64,000 nt of DNA from Halosimplex litoreum (GTDB lineage: Archaea; Halobacteriota; Halobacteria; Halobacteriales; Haloarculaceae), in the NCBI RefSeq assembly GCF_016065055.1, contig NZ_CP065856.1, forward strand, positions 2,913,836 to 2,977,835. Direction: 5' to 3'. A program made the translations under genes and the position numbers. The notes under the pieces were generated by a model. That model was not told where the DNA came from. It saw nothing but the letters and a program-made list of their open reading frames with translations, and did not search any database. Of this stretch, positions 28,389 through 37,777 are shown piece after piece (within the stretch, counting starts at the first letter, position 1; every line of letters begins with the position of its first letter).

Positions 28389-29164
28389 CCGAAACCGATA
28401 CGCAGGCCCCTCAGAACCCCGTCCACGAGCGCGGGCCGAAGTCGCCCCCTCGAACCCGAAACTCCGACCCCCCCCTCTCCGGGTCGGACTTCGACCATGG
28501 CGTCGAACAGCTGTTTGAGTGCGTCGTGTGCCGACCCGCTGGCGCTCACGTCGAGGGTGTAGACCCCGACGCCGTCGACGCTGGCGACGCGGGTCGTGAC
28601 GACGTGGAGGAACTGGTAGACCCGTTTCAGGTCGGTGTACATCAGCAGCGTCGACAGCGAGTGCAGGCCGACTCGGGGGTCCACCACCTCGTCGTGGTGC
28701 CACTCGCGGAGGATGCCCGTCAACTCGATGCCGACGCCGGTCAGGTCGCCAGGACTGGACACCACCCGCAGGTCGTCGATCTCCGGGGTGTGCGACCGGC
28801 GCTCGCGACCGGCGCTTCCGGTACAGTCGACGACCGAGAGGTCCCAGGCTTCGTCGTCCGGCCGCGTTGCGGCGAACCAGGCGGCCATCTTCCGCGCGGG
28901 CTTTTTCGTCGTCACGAAGGCGCCGGTCCGGGAGTCCGAGCCGCCGACGAGGTCGAACAGCAGCCGCCGCTTGCCGGTCATCGCCGGTCCGGCCACCAGA
29001 ATGCTCGTCCCCGGGTCGACGGCGTCGGCGCGGAGCGGGTCGACCTCGGCGGCGTCCGGGTCGAGGTCGCCCGCCGTCGGGTCCACCTCCGGGTCCGCGG
29101 GATCGACCGCGTCACCCGCCGGGTCCGCCACCTCGTCGCGGTCCGGGAACAGCCAGTTGCTCAC
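28373..29164 (-). CDS. DUF7504-like / RAD55-type ATPase-fold protein
   Basis: 263 aa from a GTG at 29164; an ATG ten codons earlier is possible, but a TATA-like TTTGATAG lies just before. An Asp/Pro-rich head (about 45 residues) is followed by a RecA-like P-loop SILVAGPAMTGKRRLLFDLVGG, then DLSVVDCTG (Walker B-like) and a C-terminal half with TDLKRVYQFLHVVTTRVASVDGVG. Many haloarchaeal proteins of this group are regulators or signalling ATPases with unknown partners. The 3' end overlaps the HIT gene by 16 nt in convergent orientation. Confidence 0.7.
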   Translation of the reverse strand: MSNWLFPDRDEVADPAGDAVDPADPEVDPTAGDLDPDAAEVDPLRADAVDPGTSILVAGPAMTGKRRLLFDLVGGSDSRTGAFVTTKKPARKMAAWFAATRPDDEAWDLSVVDCTGSAGRERRSHTPEIDDLRVVSSPGDLTGVGIELTGILREWHHDEVVDPRVGLHSLSTLLMYTDLKRVYQFLHVVTTRVASVDGVGVYTLDVSASGSAHDALKQLFDAMVEVRPGEGGVGVSGSRGRLRPALVDGVLRGLRIGFGYDAK

Positions 29165-29240
29165 GGCTACCCGTTTCGGCCTGAGCACTATCAAACTGCG
29201 GGGCCTCGATTCCGGGAGCCACTCCGTCGCTCTCAGTCGA

Positions 29241-30587
29241 TCACTCCACGTAGGTGTACTTGCGCTCGCCCATCCGACCCCAGCCGTCGAAGACGAACTC
29301 CGATTCGGGCGCGGTGAACTGGTCCACGTCGGCGGCGCCGGCGTCCTCGTCGTGGTTGTGCACGTCGTGGACGTCCTCGTACTCCTCGAAGCTCAGCTCG
29401 TAGCGGGCCGCCAGCTGCTCGTCGACGTCGATGGCTTCGATCTCGTCGGCCCAGCCGGGCTGGACGGTCTCGGCGTGGATCTCCGCCTGGGCGCCCGACC
29501 CGTACGACCCGACGAGCAGCGTCTCGCCGGTCATGTCGATGTCGTCCTCGTAGGCGGCTTTCAGCCCGGAGAGACGGGCGACGTGGACCGAGCCGGTGTA
29601 CCAGTTGCCGACCTCGCGGGAGACGGTGAGGGTGGGCTCGACGGTCTCGGCGTACCACTCGCGATACGTGTCGGTGTCGGTCAGCTCGTCGGTGTAGTCG
29701 GCGGCGGCCTCGCGGAACGCCTCCTCGCTGTCGAAGGCCTCGCGGCGGGGCTGGCGGCCGATCTCCGGCGCGAGTTCCTCCTCGATCTCGGTGCCGCGGC
29801 TGACGTGGCGGAACGCGAGCGCGGCGGCCTTGCGGACCATCCCCGGGAACGGCGTGTGGAAGGGGATCAGCGCCGCGTCGTCGGGGTGGATCTTCCCCGC
29901 GACGGACTCGAAGTCCTTGACGGCCTCGCGCATCCGCGCGAGGTACACCTGCACCGACCGCTTGCCGTCGACGCTCGGGAACTGCTGCTGGGGCTTGAGG
30001 AAGTCCGTCTCGTCGGCGCTGCCGTAGCCCTGCTCGGTGGACAGCTCGACCACGTCGGGATCCTCGCTGACGAGCAGGGCGACGGCGCCGGCGCCCTGGG
30101 TGGCCTCGCCGGGGTCGTCGCGGGCGTACAGCGCGGTGTCGGTGGCGATCACCAGCGCCGAGCGGCCGCGGTTGCGCCCCGCCCGGATCCAGTTGTACGC
30201 GTCGTCGAGACTCTGGGTACCCGAGATGCAGGCGAACTTGCGCTCGCCCTTGTTGGCGTGGTGGAAGTCGCCCTCGTACACCTGTTCGAGACAGCCCGCG
30301 ATGTACGTCGAGACCGGCTTGGAGTTGTCGAACGCCGACTCCGTCGCCACGTCGATGCGGCCGATGTCCTCCGGCTGGAGCCCCTTGCGCTCCATCAGGT
30401 CGTGGGCCGCGTTGGCCCCCATCGTCACGATGTCCTCGTAGACGTCCGGGAACGAACTGGCCGTCAGCCCCAGCCCCTTCGTGTACTTCCCGGGGTCGTC
30501 GCCCTGCGCCGGCGCGAACGTCTCCGGCAGGTCCAGCCGTAGCTTCCCCGTCCGGATCTCCACGGCGTCGATACCGACGGATGTCAT
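29241..30587 (-). CDS. mvaS: Hydroxymethylglutaryl-CoA synthase
   Basis: 448 aa. Condenses acetyl-CoA with acetoacetyl-CoA to HMG-CoA, the mevalonate-pathway step feeding archaeal isoprenoid lipids and carotenoids. Catalytic cysteine C120 lies in KFACISGTQ, the glutamate in VATESAFD (E83) and the histidine in IPFHTPFPGM. Length and order match the enzyme. The other mevalonate genes are not in this window. A conserved haloarchaeal insertion with several acidic residues occurs before the C-terminus (HDVHNHDED). Confidence 0.95.
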   Translation of the reverse strand: MTSVGIDAVEIRTGKLRLDLPETFAPAQGDDPGKYTKGLGLTASSFPDVYEDIVTMGANAAHDLMERKGLQPEDIGRIDVATESAFDNSKPVSTYIAGCLEQVYEGDFHHANKGERKFACISGTQSLDDAYNWIRAGRNRGRSALVIATDTALYARDDPGEATQGAGAVALLVSEDPDVVELSTEQGYGSADETDFLKPQQQFPSVDGKRSVQVYLARMREAVKDFESVAGKIHPDDAALIPFHTPFPGMVRKAAALAFRHVSRGTEIEEELAPEIGRQPRREAFDSEEAFREAAADYTDELTDTDTYREWYAETVEPTLTVSREVGNWYTGSVHVARLSGLKAAYEDDIDMTGETLLVGSYGSGAQAEIHAETVQPGWADEIEAIDVDEQLAARYELSFEEYEDVHDVHNHDEDAGAADVDQFTAPESEFVFDGWGRMGERKYTYVE

Positions 30588-30682
30588 GACTCGAACTCCG
30601 TGAGTCTCCTACAAGTGCCTGTCGACTAGTGTATCGACGCGTGTCGAATGGCGTTGCGTCGGGGCCACCGGCGAGGCGTCGG

Positions 30683-33600
30683 TCAAGGTATCGGTCGCGT
30701 GAACACCAGTTCGTTGCCGTTGGCGTCGCGGGCGATGACCCGGACCTGCGCGGCCGAGCCGCCGACGCCGGTGTGGCGCTGGTCGCCCGTGTTGCTCCCG
30801 GTGGGACCGAACGTGGTCGTCTCCGTCGAGAGGTCGGTCCCGCTGGCGTCCTCGATGATGGTCGTCACTTCGGTGAAGTCTCCGTTGGGGTCCGAACCGT
30901 CCCAGGAGACGCAGTAGCCGCCACCGTTGCCGTTGTTGCAGTTGCCGGTGGTCACCGACGTGACCGTGGCGGACGGCGGGCCGCCGTCGCGGGCGTTGCC
31001 GTCGGTGAGCGCCGTCGCCCGGACGTAGTCGACGGACGTTCGCGCGTAGCCCCCACCGGTCTTCTCGAAGACGAGGAAGACCGAGCCGGTGTCGGCGATG
31101 GCCGCCTCCGCCGCGTCGTTGACGGTAAAGGCCAGTTCCTCGGGCTCGCCGGTGTTGCGTAGCGACTCGCGCTGGAGTTCCGTGCCCTGAGCGTCGACGA
31201 GGACCACGTCCATCGTCCCTGCGCCGCTGTACCCCTCCTTGGTGTAGCCGATCTCGACCCGGTAGTCGTCGGCCGTCGTCGTGATCCCGTACAGTTCGAG
31301 CCCGACGTTGGTCGTCTGTCCACCGTCCTCGATGGTCGCGGTCGAACCGTCTTCGCTCGCGAGGTTGGCGAAGTTCGCCAGGTCTCCGGACTCGTCCGGA
31401 CCGGGCGGGAGCGCCTCGGACTCACCCGTCTCGGGGTTGTCGTTGTCGCGGTCGTTGAACGCCGTCGGCGTGACCGTGGTCGCGGTGGGCGTCGACGTCG
31501 TATCCGAGCGGCTCCGACTCGCCGAGTTTCCGTCCGCGTCGTAGGCGGTCGCGGTGAGCGTGTACGTCTCCCCGCCGACCACCGGGTCGTCCGCGGCGAT
31601 CGTGACCGCCGGCGTCCCGCTCGGCTGGTACTGGGCCGGCCCGATCCCCGTCACCGTCCGCGTCGCCACCGTGTTCCCGTCACCGTCGGTGACGACGTAC
31701 TCGATCCGATCCAGGTCGTCGTCGCTATCCGCGTCCTGGACCTGCACCTGGTCGAGCGTGAACTCGTTGGCCGACGGATCGGCCGTGAAGCCCTGGATGT
31801 TCGAGAACTGGATAGCCTGCCCAGCGACGTCCTCGACGGTTATCGTCAGCGTGTCCGTGTCGGTCGCACCGTCGTCGTCGGTCACTTCCAGTTCGACGGT
31901 CACCGACTGGTCGCCGCTCACGTCCGCCGGAGCGTTGTACGTCGGCGTCTCCGTGTTCGCGTCCGAGAGCGACCCCTGACCGCTCGTGATCGTCCAGGCG
32001 TACCCCGTGACCGTCCCGTCGCTGTCGGTGCTACCGGTGCCGTCAAGTCCGACGCTGTTCCCCTCCTCGACGGTCTCGTCGGGGCCGGCGTCGGCAGTCG
32101 GCGGCTGGTTACTGGTCCCCACCGAAACCGTCTGCGTCGCGGTGTCGGTCGCTCCGTCGTCGTCGGTGGCAGTCAACGTCACGGTGTAACTCCCGGTGGA
32201 CCCGTACGCGTGAGTGGGGGTCGACCCGGAGTCGGTCGCTCCGTCACCGAAGTCCCAGTTGTAGCTCACGATCGACCCATCGGGGTCGTTGGACCCACTG
32301 GGTCCGCTCGCGTCGAAGGTGACCGTCTGACCGACGTCGGGGTTCGAATCCGACACCGTGAACGACGCCGAAGGCGGCTGGTTGCCGCCGCCGCCCGGCC
32401 CTCCGCCACCGACCGCCTCACCGATTACCGAGATCTGCGGGTCGTCGATCACCCACTCGTCGTTGGCGGTGTCGGCGTTGGTCTGCTCGAACCGGATCGC
32501 CAGGTCGTCGTGGATCGCCCCACTCCCGAGGCGGACGGTCCGCAGCGCACCGGGTGAGGTCCCAGTCAGAGCCTGGCTGTCGACCGTGACCCAGTCACCA
32601 CCGCTGTCGCGGTACTCGACGGAGATATCGCCGTTACCGTCGCCGACGTCACCCGTATCGCTCTCTTTGATCCAGTACTGGAAGACGACTAGCTCCGCAT
32701 CGGTGGTGTCGTAGCCGGTCGTGACGATCCCGCCGTCGTTACCGCCCGGGAGTACGACCGCGTCCCCGCTGTTCGACTCACCACTGGTGCGGGACACCCC
32801 GGTGCCCTGGAAAGACCCGAACTCTCCCCACTCGCCGAGATCGCTGTCGAAACTGGAGTACGACGGCGTCGAAACGATCCGCGTGGCGTTGGCACCTGCG
32901 CTCTGGGTCCACAGCGTCGCGTTGCCCTCCGCCCGCTCGAACCGGACCGTCGTCCGCGCGGTCCCGTCGGACGTCGTCGCGTTTGCTCGGTCGAGCACTC
33001 GGACGAGCGCCGTGTCGTTCGACCCGAACCCGACCGGTGCGCCGATCTGCGCGTCGCTCGTCTCCGACTGCATCACCACGCTACAGGGGTCGACGCCGGA
33101 TCCGGTCGCACAGACCTCGCTGCTGGTGCCCGTCGTCGGTCCCGGCACCGTCCCGGCGTCGGTCCACTCCAGCGAGTACCCCGCGCCGCCACCGCCGCCA
33201 GACCCTTCGGGGACCTGCGTGTTCTGGACCCTGACGACGACCTCGACGTCCTCGGGGTCGTCGGGGTCGAACGGCGTCGGCGACGAATCAGGAAGCGTGA
33301 AGTTGAACTCGACGGGTACGTCCGCCGACGTGTTCACCGACTCCGCCTCGAACTGGAACGTCGCCCGCCCGTCGTCGCCGGTCGCCACTTCGGTCTCGTT
33401 GAGCGTCCCGTTGGCCACCTCCTGAGACTCACCCGTCACGTTGACTCCCGCGACGGGGTTGTTGTACGCGTCACGTACTTCGAGGGTCAGCCGAACCGAC
33501 CCGTCCTCGGGCACCGTCGACCCGTCGGCAGCTACGTCGGTCATGTACGCTGCGTCCGTATCGGTCACCCGCGTCCCGACACCGGCCTTCGCCATCCGCA

Positions 33601-34426
33601 ACTCGTAGGTGCCCGGGACCAGCTCGATCTCGACCGTCCGAAAGCCGTCGACGGACAGCGGGCTCGTCTCCCAGCCGGTGACGTTCGCCTCGTCCGCCAG
33701 CAGTTCCGTCCACGTCGAGTTCGGGAGTCGCGTCGCCGTCCGGATCGTGATGTTACCTGCGGCACTGTCCCTCACTGCGACCGTCGTGCTCGACGCGCTC
33801 TTCGGGCGTACGTCCACCGAGGCCGCACCCGACGACGACTGCTGCAGCGAGCCGTTCAGCGCCACCAGCGAGATCGTCGACCCGTCGATCAGCGTCTGAC
33901 CGCTGCGCGCGATGGTCGCCCCCTCGAAGGTGAAGTTGTCGTACAACACCGTCGAGTCGTACACCGTCCGCGGCGGCTGGCCGTACTCGTTGTAGCTCGG
34001 CCGGTAGACGAGCGAACCGGTCTGGTAGCGGCCTCCGGAGTCCGCCGAGCCGTCCCAGAAGTCGTCCGTCTCGTTGTCCAGCGCCACGGCGTTCGAGAGC
34101 GTGAAGTTCACGTCGCCGTCGGCGGTCCCCGCCGTCCGCAGCAACCCCGACACAGGCGGCGGGTTCACCGCCAGCACTCGCGAGGGATAGGTCGTCCCCA
34201 ACTGGATCGACACGGACCGACTCGCCGACTCGCCGACCGTCGACGTGACGGCGTTGCGAAGATCGAGCAGGTCGCCCCGGACCTGCTGGCTGTGGTCGAA
34301 CTCGACCTGTTCGTTCTGCTGTGGGACGATCGTCGCCTGGTACAGCGACAACAGGAGGATCAGCGCCGCGAAGATCAGGACGGCCCCGATCTGGATGGAC
34401 TGGCCCCTGTCGTCCCACGGCTCCAT
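30683..34426 (-). CDS. Large pilin-like surface protein with Ig-like and PKD domains
   Basis: 1247 aa. The N-terminus DDRGQSIQIGAVLIFAALILLLSLYQ is a short charged head plus one hydrophobic helix, like archaeal type-IV-pilin-type signals. Next come an N-rich extracellular region with many N-x-S/T sites, an Ig-like bacterial-type domain (about 305-400), a Gly linker with a Cys pair (C439, C448), and a MAM/CBM-like sandwich ending DEWVIDDPQISV (about 520-668). Two PKD domains follow (683-770 with YNWDFGDGATDSG, and 774-868), then further beta modules. There is no C-terminal anchor, so the N-terminal helix must hold it in the membrane or a pilus. Probable adhesin. Confidence 0.8.
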   Translation of the reverse strand: MEPWDDRGQSIQIGAVLIFAALILLLSLYQATIVPQQNEQVEFDHSQQVRGDLLDLRNAVTSTVGESASRSVSIQLGTTYPSRVLAVNPPPVSGLLRTAGTADGDVNFTLSNAVALDNETDDFWDGSADSGGRYQTGSLVYRPSYNEYGQPPRTVYDSTVLYDNFTFEGATIARSGQTLIDGSTISLVALNGSLQQSSSGAASVDVRPKSASSTTVAVRDSAAGNITIRTATRLPNSTWTELLADEANVTGWETSPLSVDGFRTVEIELVPGTYELRMAKAGVGTRVTDTDAAYMTDVAADGSTVPEDGSVRLTLEVRDAYNNPVAGVNVTGESQEVANGTLNETEVATGDDGRATFQFEAESVNTSADVPVEFNFTLPDSSPTPFDPDDPEDVEVVVRVQNTQVPEGSGGGGGAGYSLEWTDAGTVPGPTTGTSSEVCATGSGVDPCSVVMQSETSDAQIGAPVGFGSNDTALVRVLDRANATTSDGTARTTVRFERAEGNATLWTQSAGANATRIVSTPSYSSFDSDLGEWGEFGSFQGTGVSRTSGESNSGDAVVLPGGNDGGIVTTGYDTTDAELVVFQYWIKESDTGDVGDGNGDISVEYRDSGGDWVTVDSQALTGTSPGALRTVRLGSGAIHDDLAIRFEQTNADTANDEWVIDDPQISVIGEAVGGGGPGGGGNQPPSASFTVSDSNPDVGQTVTFDASGPSGSNDPDGSIVSYNWDFGDGATDSGSTPTHAYGSTGSYTVTLTATDDDGATDTATQTVSVGTSNQPPTADAGPDETVEEGNSVGLDGTGSTDSDGTVTGYAWTITSGQGSLSDANTETPTYNAPADVSGDQSVTVELEVTDDDGATDTDTLTITVEDVAGQAIQFSNIQGFTADPSANEFTLDQVQVQDADSDDDLDRIEYVVTDGDGNTVATRTVTGIGPAQYQPSGTPAVTIAADDPVVGGETYTLTATAYDADGNSASRSRSDTTSTPTATTVTPTAFNDRDNDNPETGESEALPPGPDESGDLANFANLASEDGSTATIEDGGQTTNVGLELYGITTTADDYRVEIGYTKEGYSGAGTMDVVLVDAQGTELQRESLRNTGEPEELAFTVNDAAEAAIADTGSVFLVFEKTGGGYARTSVDYVRATALTDGNARDGGPPSATVTSVTTGNCNNGNGGGYCVSWDGSDPNGDFTEVTTIIEDASGTDLSTETTTFGPTGSNTGDQRHTGVGGSAAQVRVIARDANGNELVFTRPIP

Positions 34427-34569
34427 GTCGCCGGACTACCCCCTCACCGTGCAAAAACCTGTGTCCCCGATTTTCCACCGTGATAACGGCCGCTCACCCA
34501 TCGAGCCGGGGTCGGCCGACGGCGGCCGCGCGGGCCGCGACGGCGAGGACGACACTGTCGGGGGAACGG

Positions 34570-35151
34570 CTACTCGTCGTCTTCTTCGACGACTTCGGGG
34601 TCTTTCATCGCCGTCTGGAGGCTGTCGAGCCCGTTGACCCACTGGACGACGAGCCCGGGTTCGACCTCTTCGGCCATCGACGGGTCGAACTCGGCGCCGT
34701 CGACGACGAGCGTCCCCGCCTGGACGCAGTAGGACAGCGCGGTATCTAGATCCTCTTCGGCCTCGGCGTCGGCCGCGGCGCCGACGTACTCGCCGATAGG
34801 TGCGTCTTCGGCGGTGCCGCCGACGACGAACTCCTCGGCGGCGTAGAAGACACAGACCAGGGAAGTCTGGACGCTGTCGACGAGCATCAGCGCCTGTTCG
34901 TCCTCGAACTCCGGTTCGGCGAGGACGACCTCGCGCATGTCTTCGATCTCCGAGAGGGCCTCCTCTTCGTCGAGGACGCCCTCCTCGAAGTCGGAGACGA
35001 CCTTGACGACGGCGATCGCCGTGTCGTCCTGCATGTTCCAGAGCAGCTGCGCGGTGTCGTCGTCCTCGGGTTCGAGGTCCTCCTCGTCGATCCTGTCCAG
35101 CCAGTTCTGCCAGCGTTCGGGCGTGTAGTACTCCCCCGGCTGATTGCTCAT
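34570..35151 (-). CDS. DUF2150 family protein
   Basis: 193 aa from ATG 35151, supported by a TATA-like CCATATGAC at 35174-35182; an in-frame ATG 14 codons earlier is rejected. Strongly acidic, starting with YYTPERWQNWLDRI and ending GLDSLQTAMKDPEVV. The central region (VVKVVSDFEEGVLDEEEALSEIEDMREVVL) is helical and resembles the archaeal DUF2150 family. Function unknown. Copy B of the repeat element begins 43 nt before its start codon, on the other strand. Confidence 0.78.
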   Translation of the reverse strand: MSNQPGEYYTPERWQNWLDRIDEEDLEPEDDDTAQLLWNMQDDTAIAVVKVVSDFEEGVLDEEEALSEIEDMREVVLAEPEFEDEQALMLVDSVQTSLVCVFYAAEEFVVGGTAEDAPIGEYVGAAADAEAEEDLDTALSYCVQAGTLVVDGAEFDPSMAEEVEPGLVVQWVNGLDSLQTAMKDPEVVEEDDE

Positions 35152-35193
35152 ACAACGTCGTTCGTCGCTCCGGTCATATGGCTTTCGACCCAC

Positions 35194-35338
35194 CTTTTTT
35201 CGCCGGGGGTGTCCTCGCGCGCCGGGGGCGCGCTGCGGGCACCCCCGGTCAAAAAACGTGGGCGAAAAAAGCCGGACGACTCGCTCACTCCGTTCGCTCG
35301 CGTCCGGAGAACCGGCGCCGAGGGCGCCGGATGCTCGG
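35194..35338 (+). repeat. Multi-hairpin dispersed element, copy B
   Basis: Same plan as copy A. Hairpin 1 has a 12-bp stem with one G-U (35203-35214 with 35237-35248) around the inner hairpin GCGCGCC-GGG-GGCGCGC (35217-35233). The linker is AAAAAACGTGGGCGAAAAAA. Hairpin 2 pairs CCGGACG (35272-35278) with CGTCCGG (35301-35307). Hairpin 3 is CCGGCGCC-GAG-GGCGCCGG (35312-35330), followed by ATGCTC. Stem bases differ from copy A but pairing is kept. Confidence 0.85.
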
Positions 35339-35424
35339 GGACCGCCGCTTCAGCGAGCCTGCCCTTCCCCGAGTCGCGCGACCCGCGCAAGAGCGCGGGC
35401 ACGCGCTCCCGGCCACCAGACCGT

Positions 35425-35600
35425 ACTGCGCCGCTACCGCGCCGCTACCGCGCCGCCACCGCGCCGCTACCGCGCCGCCACCGCGCCGCCACCGCACCGC
35501 CACCGCGCCGCCACCGCACCGCCACCGCGCCGCCACCGCGCCGCCACCGCGCCGCCACCGCGCCGCTACCGCGCCGCCACCGCGCCGCCACCGTACCGCG
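35425..35600. repeat. 11-bp minisatellite, about 16 units
   Basis: Tandem units of ACCGCGCCGCC or ACCGCGCCGCT run from 35425 to 35600 (176 nt, 16 x 11), with degenerate first and last units and a few single-base variants. The period is not a multiple of three, so it is not a protein repeat, and it lies between two minus-strand genes. It follows copy B of the hairpin element by about 90 nt. Confidence 0.9.
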
Positions 35601-35607
35601 ACCGACC

Positions 35608-35829
35608 TCAGTAACTCTCCGCGTCGTCTTCGATGTCGGCGTAGAACCGCAACAGCCCGCACTCGGGGCACATCAGCGTGGTCACGTCCGCCGTTTCGCT
35701 CATCCCGAGCTTGCCGAGCAGGCCCTCGCGCTTGTCACCGGTCCTGACGTGGGGGTTCCAGGCGTCGCTCATGCCGAACTCGACTTCCTCCATCGAGACG
35801 CCGCAGTCGGGACAGCGGTGGTCCTGCAT
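35608..35829 (-). CDS. Small zinc-ribbon protein
   Basis: 73 aa. Two Cys pairs (CPDC near residue 6 and CPEC near 54) form a split zinc ribbon around a short basic/acidic stretch (VRTGDKREGLLGKLG). Small two-CxxC proteins like this are common in haloarchaea and usually of unknown role. It lies upstream of the DUF2150 gene with the minisatellite between them, and is followed on the same strand by a TatD-like gene. Confidence 0.75.
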   Translation of the reverse strand: MQDHRCPDCGVSMEEVEFGMSDAWNPHVRTGDKREGLLGKLGMSETADVTTLMCPECGLLRFYADIEDDAESY

Positions 35830-35868
35830 GCGTCGACGTTCGACTCAGCGGATGGAAAAGCTACTGAC

Positions 35869-36717
35869 TCAGCCCAGCGTCGCCTGAGTATCGATACCGT
35901 ACACCGCCGCGGGCGTGTCGACGTGCGCGCGCTCGATGGCCTCGTCGTAGCCCTGTTCGCGGAGCCAGCGCACCCGCGAGGGGACCGTGCCGACGCCAAG
36001 CACCGCGCCCGGACGGTCTGGGTCGTCGACGAAGTCCGTCTCCATCATGAACGGCTCGCCCTCGTCGATAGCGAGTTCTAGTTCGTCCTTGTGGGAGATG
36101 ACGCTCTTGGTGATCCCCGCCAGGCGGCCGCCAGAGTAGTGTTTGACGACGCGCTCGGGGTCGAGTCCTCGGTCTCGGGCCCATTCGGCGACGTCGGTGA
36201 AGTCCTCGCTGCTCTCTGCGTGCAACTGGATCGCACACTCGGACTCGGCGGCCAGTTCGAACCCGTGTTTCATCACGTCGTTGGAGGCGTCCCACACCGC
36301 GTCGCTCACCTCGTAGTGGGGGCGCCCGGACTTCAGCGCCAGCGCCGGCCCGTCGGCGACGTACTCCGCGGCGGTGTCGAGCCCGACCTGCATCAGGTCG
36401 CGGGCCGCCTCGGGGTCCGTCCCGTCGTCGACGAGCTGGGACACCAGGCCGGGGTGGACGCCCAGCACGGGCCAGGCCCGTCCCGGCAGTTCTTCGCTCG
36501 CCCGTTCGACGACGTCGACGGTCAGATCGAACACCTCGCGGAAGTCCGCGGCGTTCTCGGGCAGCGAGTCGAGCAGGTGCCAGGAGGGTTTGTTGACGAC
36601 GAGCAGGTGCGTGCCGCCGCCGTCGGCGAACTCGCGGGCGGCGTCGACGCCGCGGCCGTGGACGGGGTCTAGGTGCATGTGGTCGTCGAGGACCGGACCG
36701 TCGATCTCGGCGTTCAT
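35869..36717 (-). CDS. TatD family metal-dependent hydrolase
   Basis: 282 aa from ATG 36717. Amidohydrolase-type metal motif DDHMHLDP near the N-terminus, then VLGVHPGLV, AIQLHAESSEDF, HYSGGRLAGITKSV and EPFMMETDFVDDP, which carry the remaining metal ligands of the TIM-barrel. The family includes TatD DNases and uncharacterised hydrolases; this haloarchaeal branch has no proven substrate. It lies 39 nt upstream of the small zinc-ribbon gene on the same strand and may be co-transcribed with it. Confidence 0.82.
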   Translation of the reverse strand: MNAEIDGPVLDDHMHLDPVHGRGVDAAREFADGGGTHLLVVNKPSWHLLDSLPENAADFREVFDLTVDVVERASEELPGRAWPVLGVHPGLVSQLVDDGTDPEAARDLMQVGLDTAAEYVADGPALALKSGRPHYEVSDAVWDASNDVMKHGFELAAESECAIQLHAESSEDFTDVAEWARDRGLDPERVVKHYSGGRLAGITKSVISHKDELELAIDEGEPFMMETDFVDDPDRPGAVLGVGTVPSRVRWLREQGYDEAIERAHVDTPAAVYGIDTQATLG

Positions 36718-36812
36718 GTCCGTGGCTCCGGTGTGCGCTCGCAAAAACCGATCGCTGTCGTCGCGTCGGCGATCCGCGGTCGTCGCGCCGTCGGTCAGTA
36801 GCCGCCTCGTAG

Positions 36813-37667
36813 TCAGTCCGACCCGTAGACGCCACAGAGGTTACCGGTCACGTACACCTCGTTCTTGTCGGTGGTCTCGATACCGATGCCGATCCGGGTG
36901 GCGTTGGCGTAGGCGAGGCGTTCGCGGAACACCGAGGTCGTCCGCCAGTTCTCGAAGATTGACTGGGCGACCATCGACTCGTTCTCGTTGTACCGGGGGC
37001 CGTTCGGTCCGCGGTAGGTCGTCCCGGCGTAGGTCTTGCCCAGGAGTTCCAGGCGGTTGCGAGTCGGCGTCACGATGTACTCGTCGCCGCGCTTCTTGAA
37101 CTGGCAGGTCTCGAAGAGGTCGGCGGCGCGATAGCGACCGGCGCTGGAGCGGTTGTCGATCCGATGGATCGTCTCGCCGACGTCGGCCATGTCGACGCTG
37201 TGGGCCGCGGCCATCCGGTCGAGTTTCCGCACGACCGTCCCGCGGCGATTGGTGAACGGGTCGAGCCCTCGGCGCTCGCGCCAGTCGTTTATGAGCTGTC
37301 GGAGGTGCCCTTCGATCCGCTCGGTGTCGACCCGCCGGATCAGTATCGGTGTCCGCGTCGCGGTGGGCGTCGGCTCGGTCGTTACCGTCGGTCTCGGTAC
37401 CGCCGTCGTCGCAGCCGTCCGCGTCGGCGTCAGCGTCGGGACGTCGGTCCCCGTGGTCGTCGCCGTACCGGTCGCGGTGAGCGTCGCCGTCGGAACCGGC
37501 GCCGGCGCAGGAGTCGGTGCGGCCTCGTCGCTCGGGGCGGCGTCGGTGGGCGCCGCCGGGCCACCGGGCTGGCCGCTCCCGCCGCCGACCGCGAACCCGA
37601 GGACGGCGCCGACGATGAAGACGCCGAGCACGGACGCAGCGAGCACGCGCCCGTCTATCCGGAGCAT
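36813..37667 (-). CDS. CAP (SCP/PR-1) domain protein with N-terminal membrane anchor
   Basis: 284 aa. Begins MLRIDGRVLAASVLGVFIVGAVLGFAVGG, a single membrane helix, then a long Pro/Thr/Ala-rich spacer (about residues 35-110). The C-terminal CAP domain has HLRQLINDWRERRGLDPF, MAAAHSVDMADVG, LGKTYAG and IFENWRTTSVFRERL. CAP proteins are extracellular and mostly of unknown chemistry. The spacer suggests a cell-surface stalk. A TATA-like TCTTTAACC is at 37690-37698. The next minus-strand gene upstream is a miniprotein that resembles its first 29 residues. Confidence 0.85.
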   Translation of the reverse strand: MLRIDGRVLAASVLGVFIVGAVLGFAVGGGSGQPGGPAAPTDAAPSDEAAPTPAPAPVPTATLTATGTATTTGTDVPTLTPTRTAATTAVPRPTVTTEPTPTATRTPILIRRVDTERIEGHLRQLINDWRERRGLDPFTNRRGTVVRKLDRMAAAHSVDMADVGETIHRIDNRSSAGRYRAADLFETCQFKKRGDEYIVTPTRNRLELLGKTYAGTTYRGPNGPRYNENESMVAQSIFENWRTTSVFRERLAYANATRIGIGIETTDKNEVYVTGNLCGVYGSD

Positions 37668-37777
37668 GTCCGACGATTCCCGCTCGCCCGGTTAAAGACT
37701 CGGCCCCGATTATCACCGCTTGTACGCGCGACCGGCCCGCGAGCGGTCCAGCCGACGCGGTGGGGCGACCGCACGGG

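Noticed and set aside
35425-35600. Possible CRISPR array
   Set aside because: The units are 11 bp and adjoin without spacers, so it is a minisatellite, not a CRISPR.
35144-36081. Long open frames across the minisatellite that could be read as repetitive proteins
   Set aside because: An 11-bp period keeps all frames open by base composition; the frames have no plausible start, domain or conservation signal.
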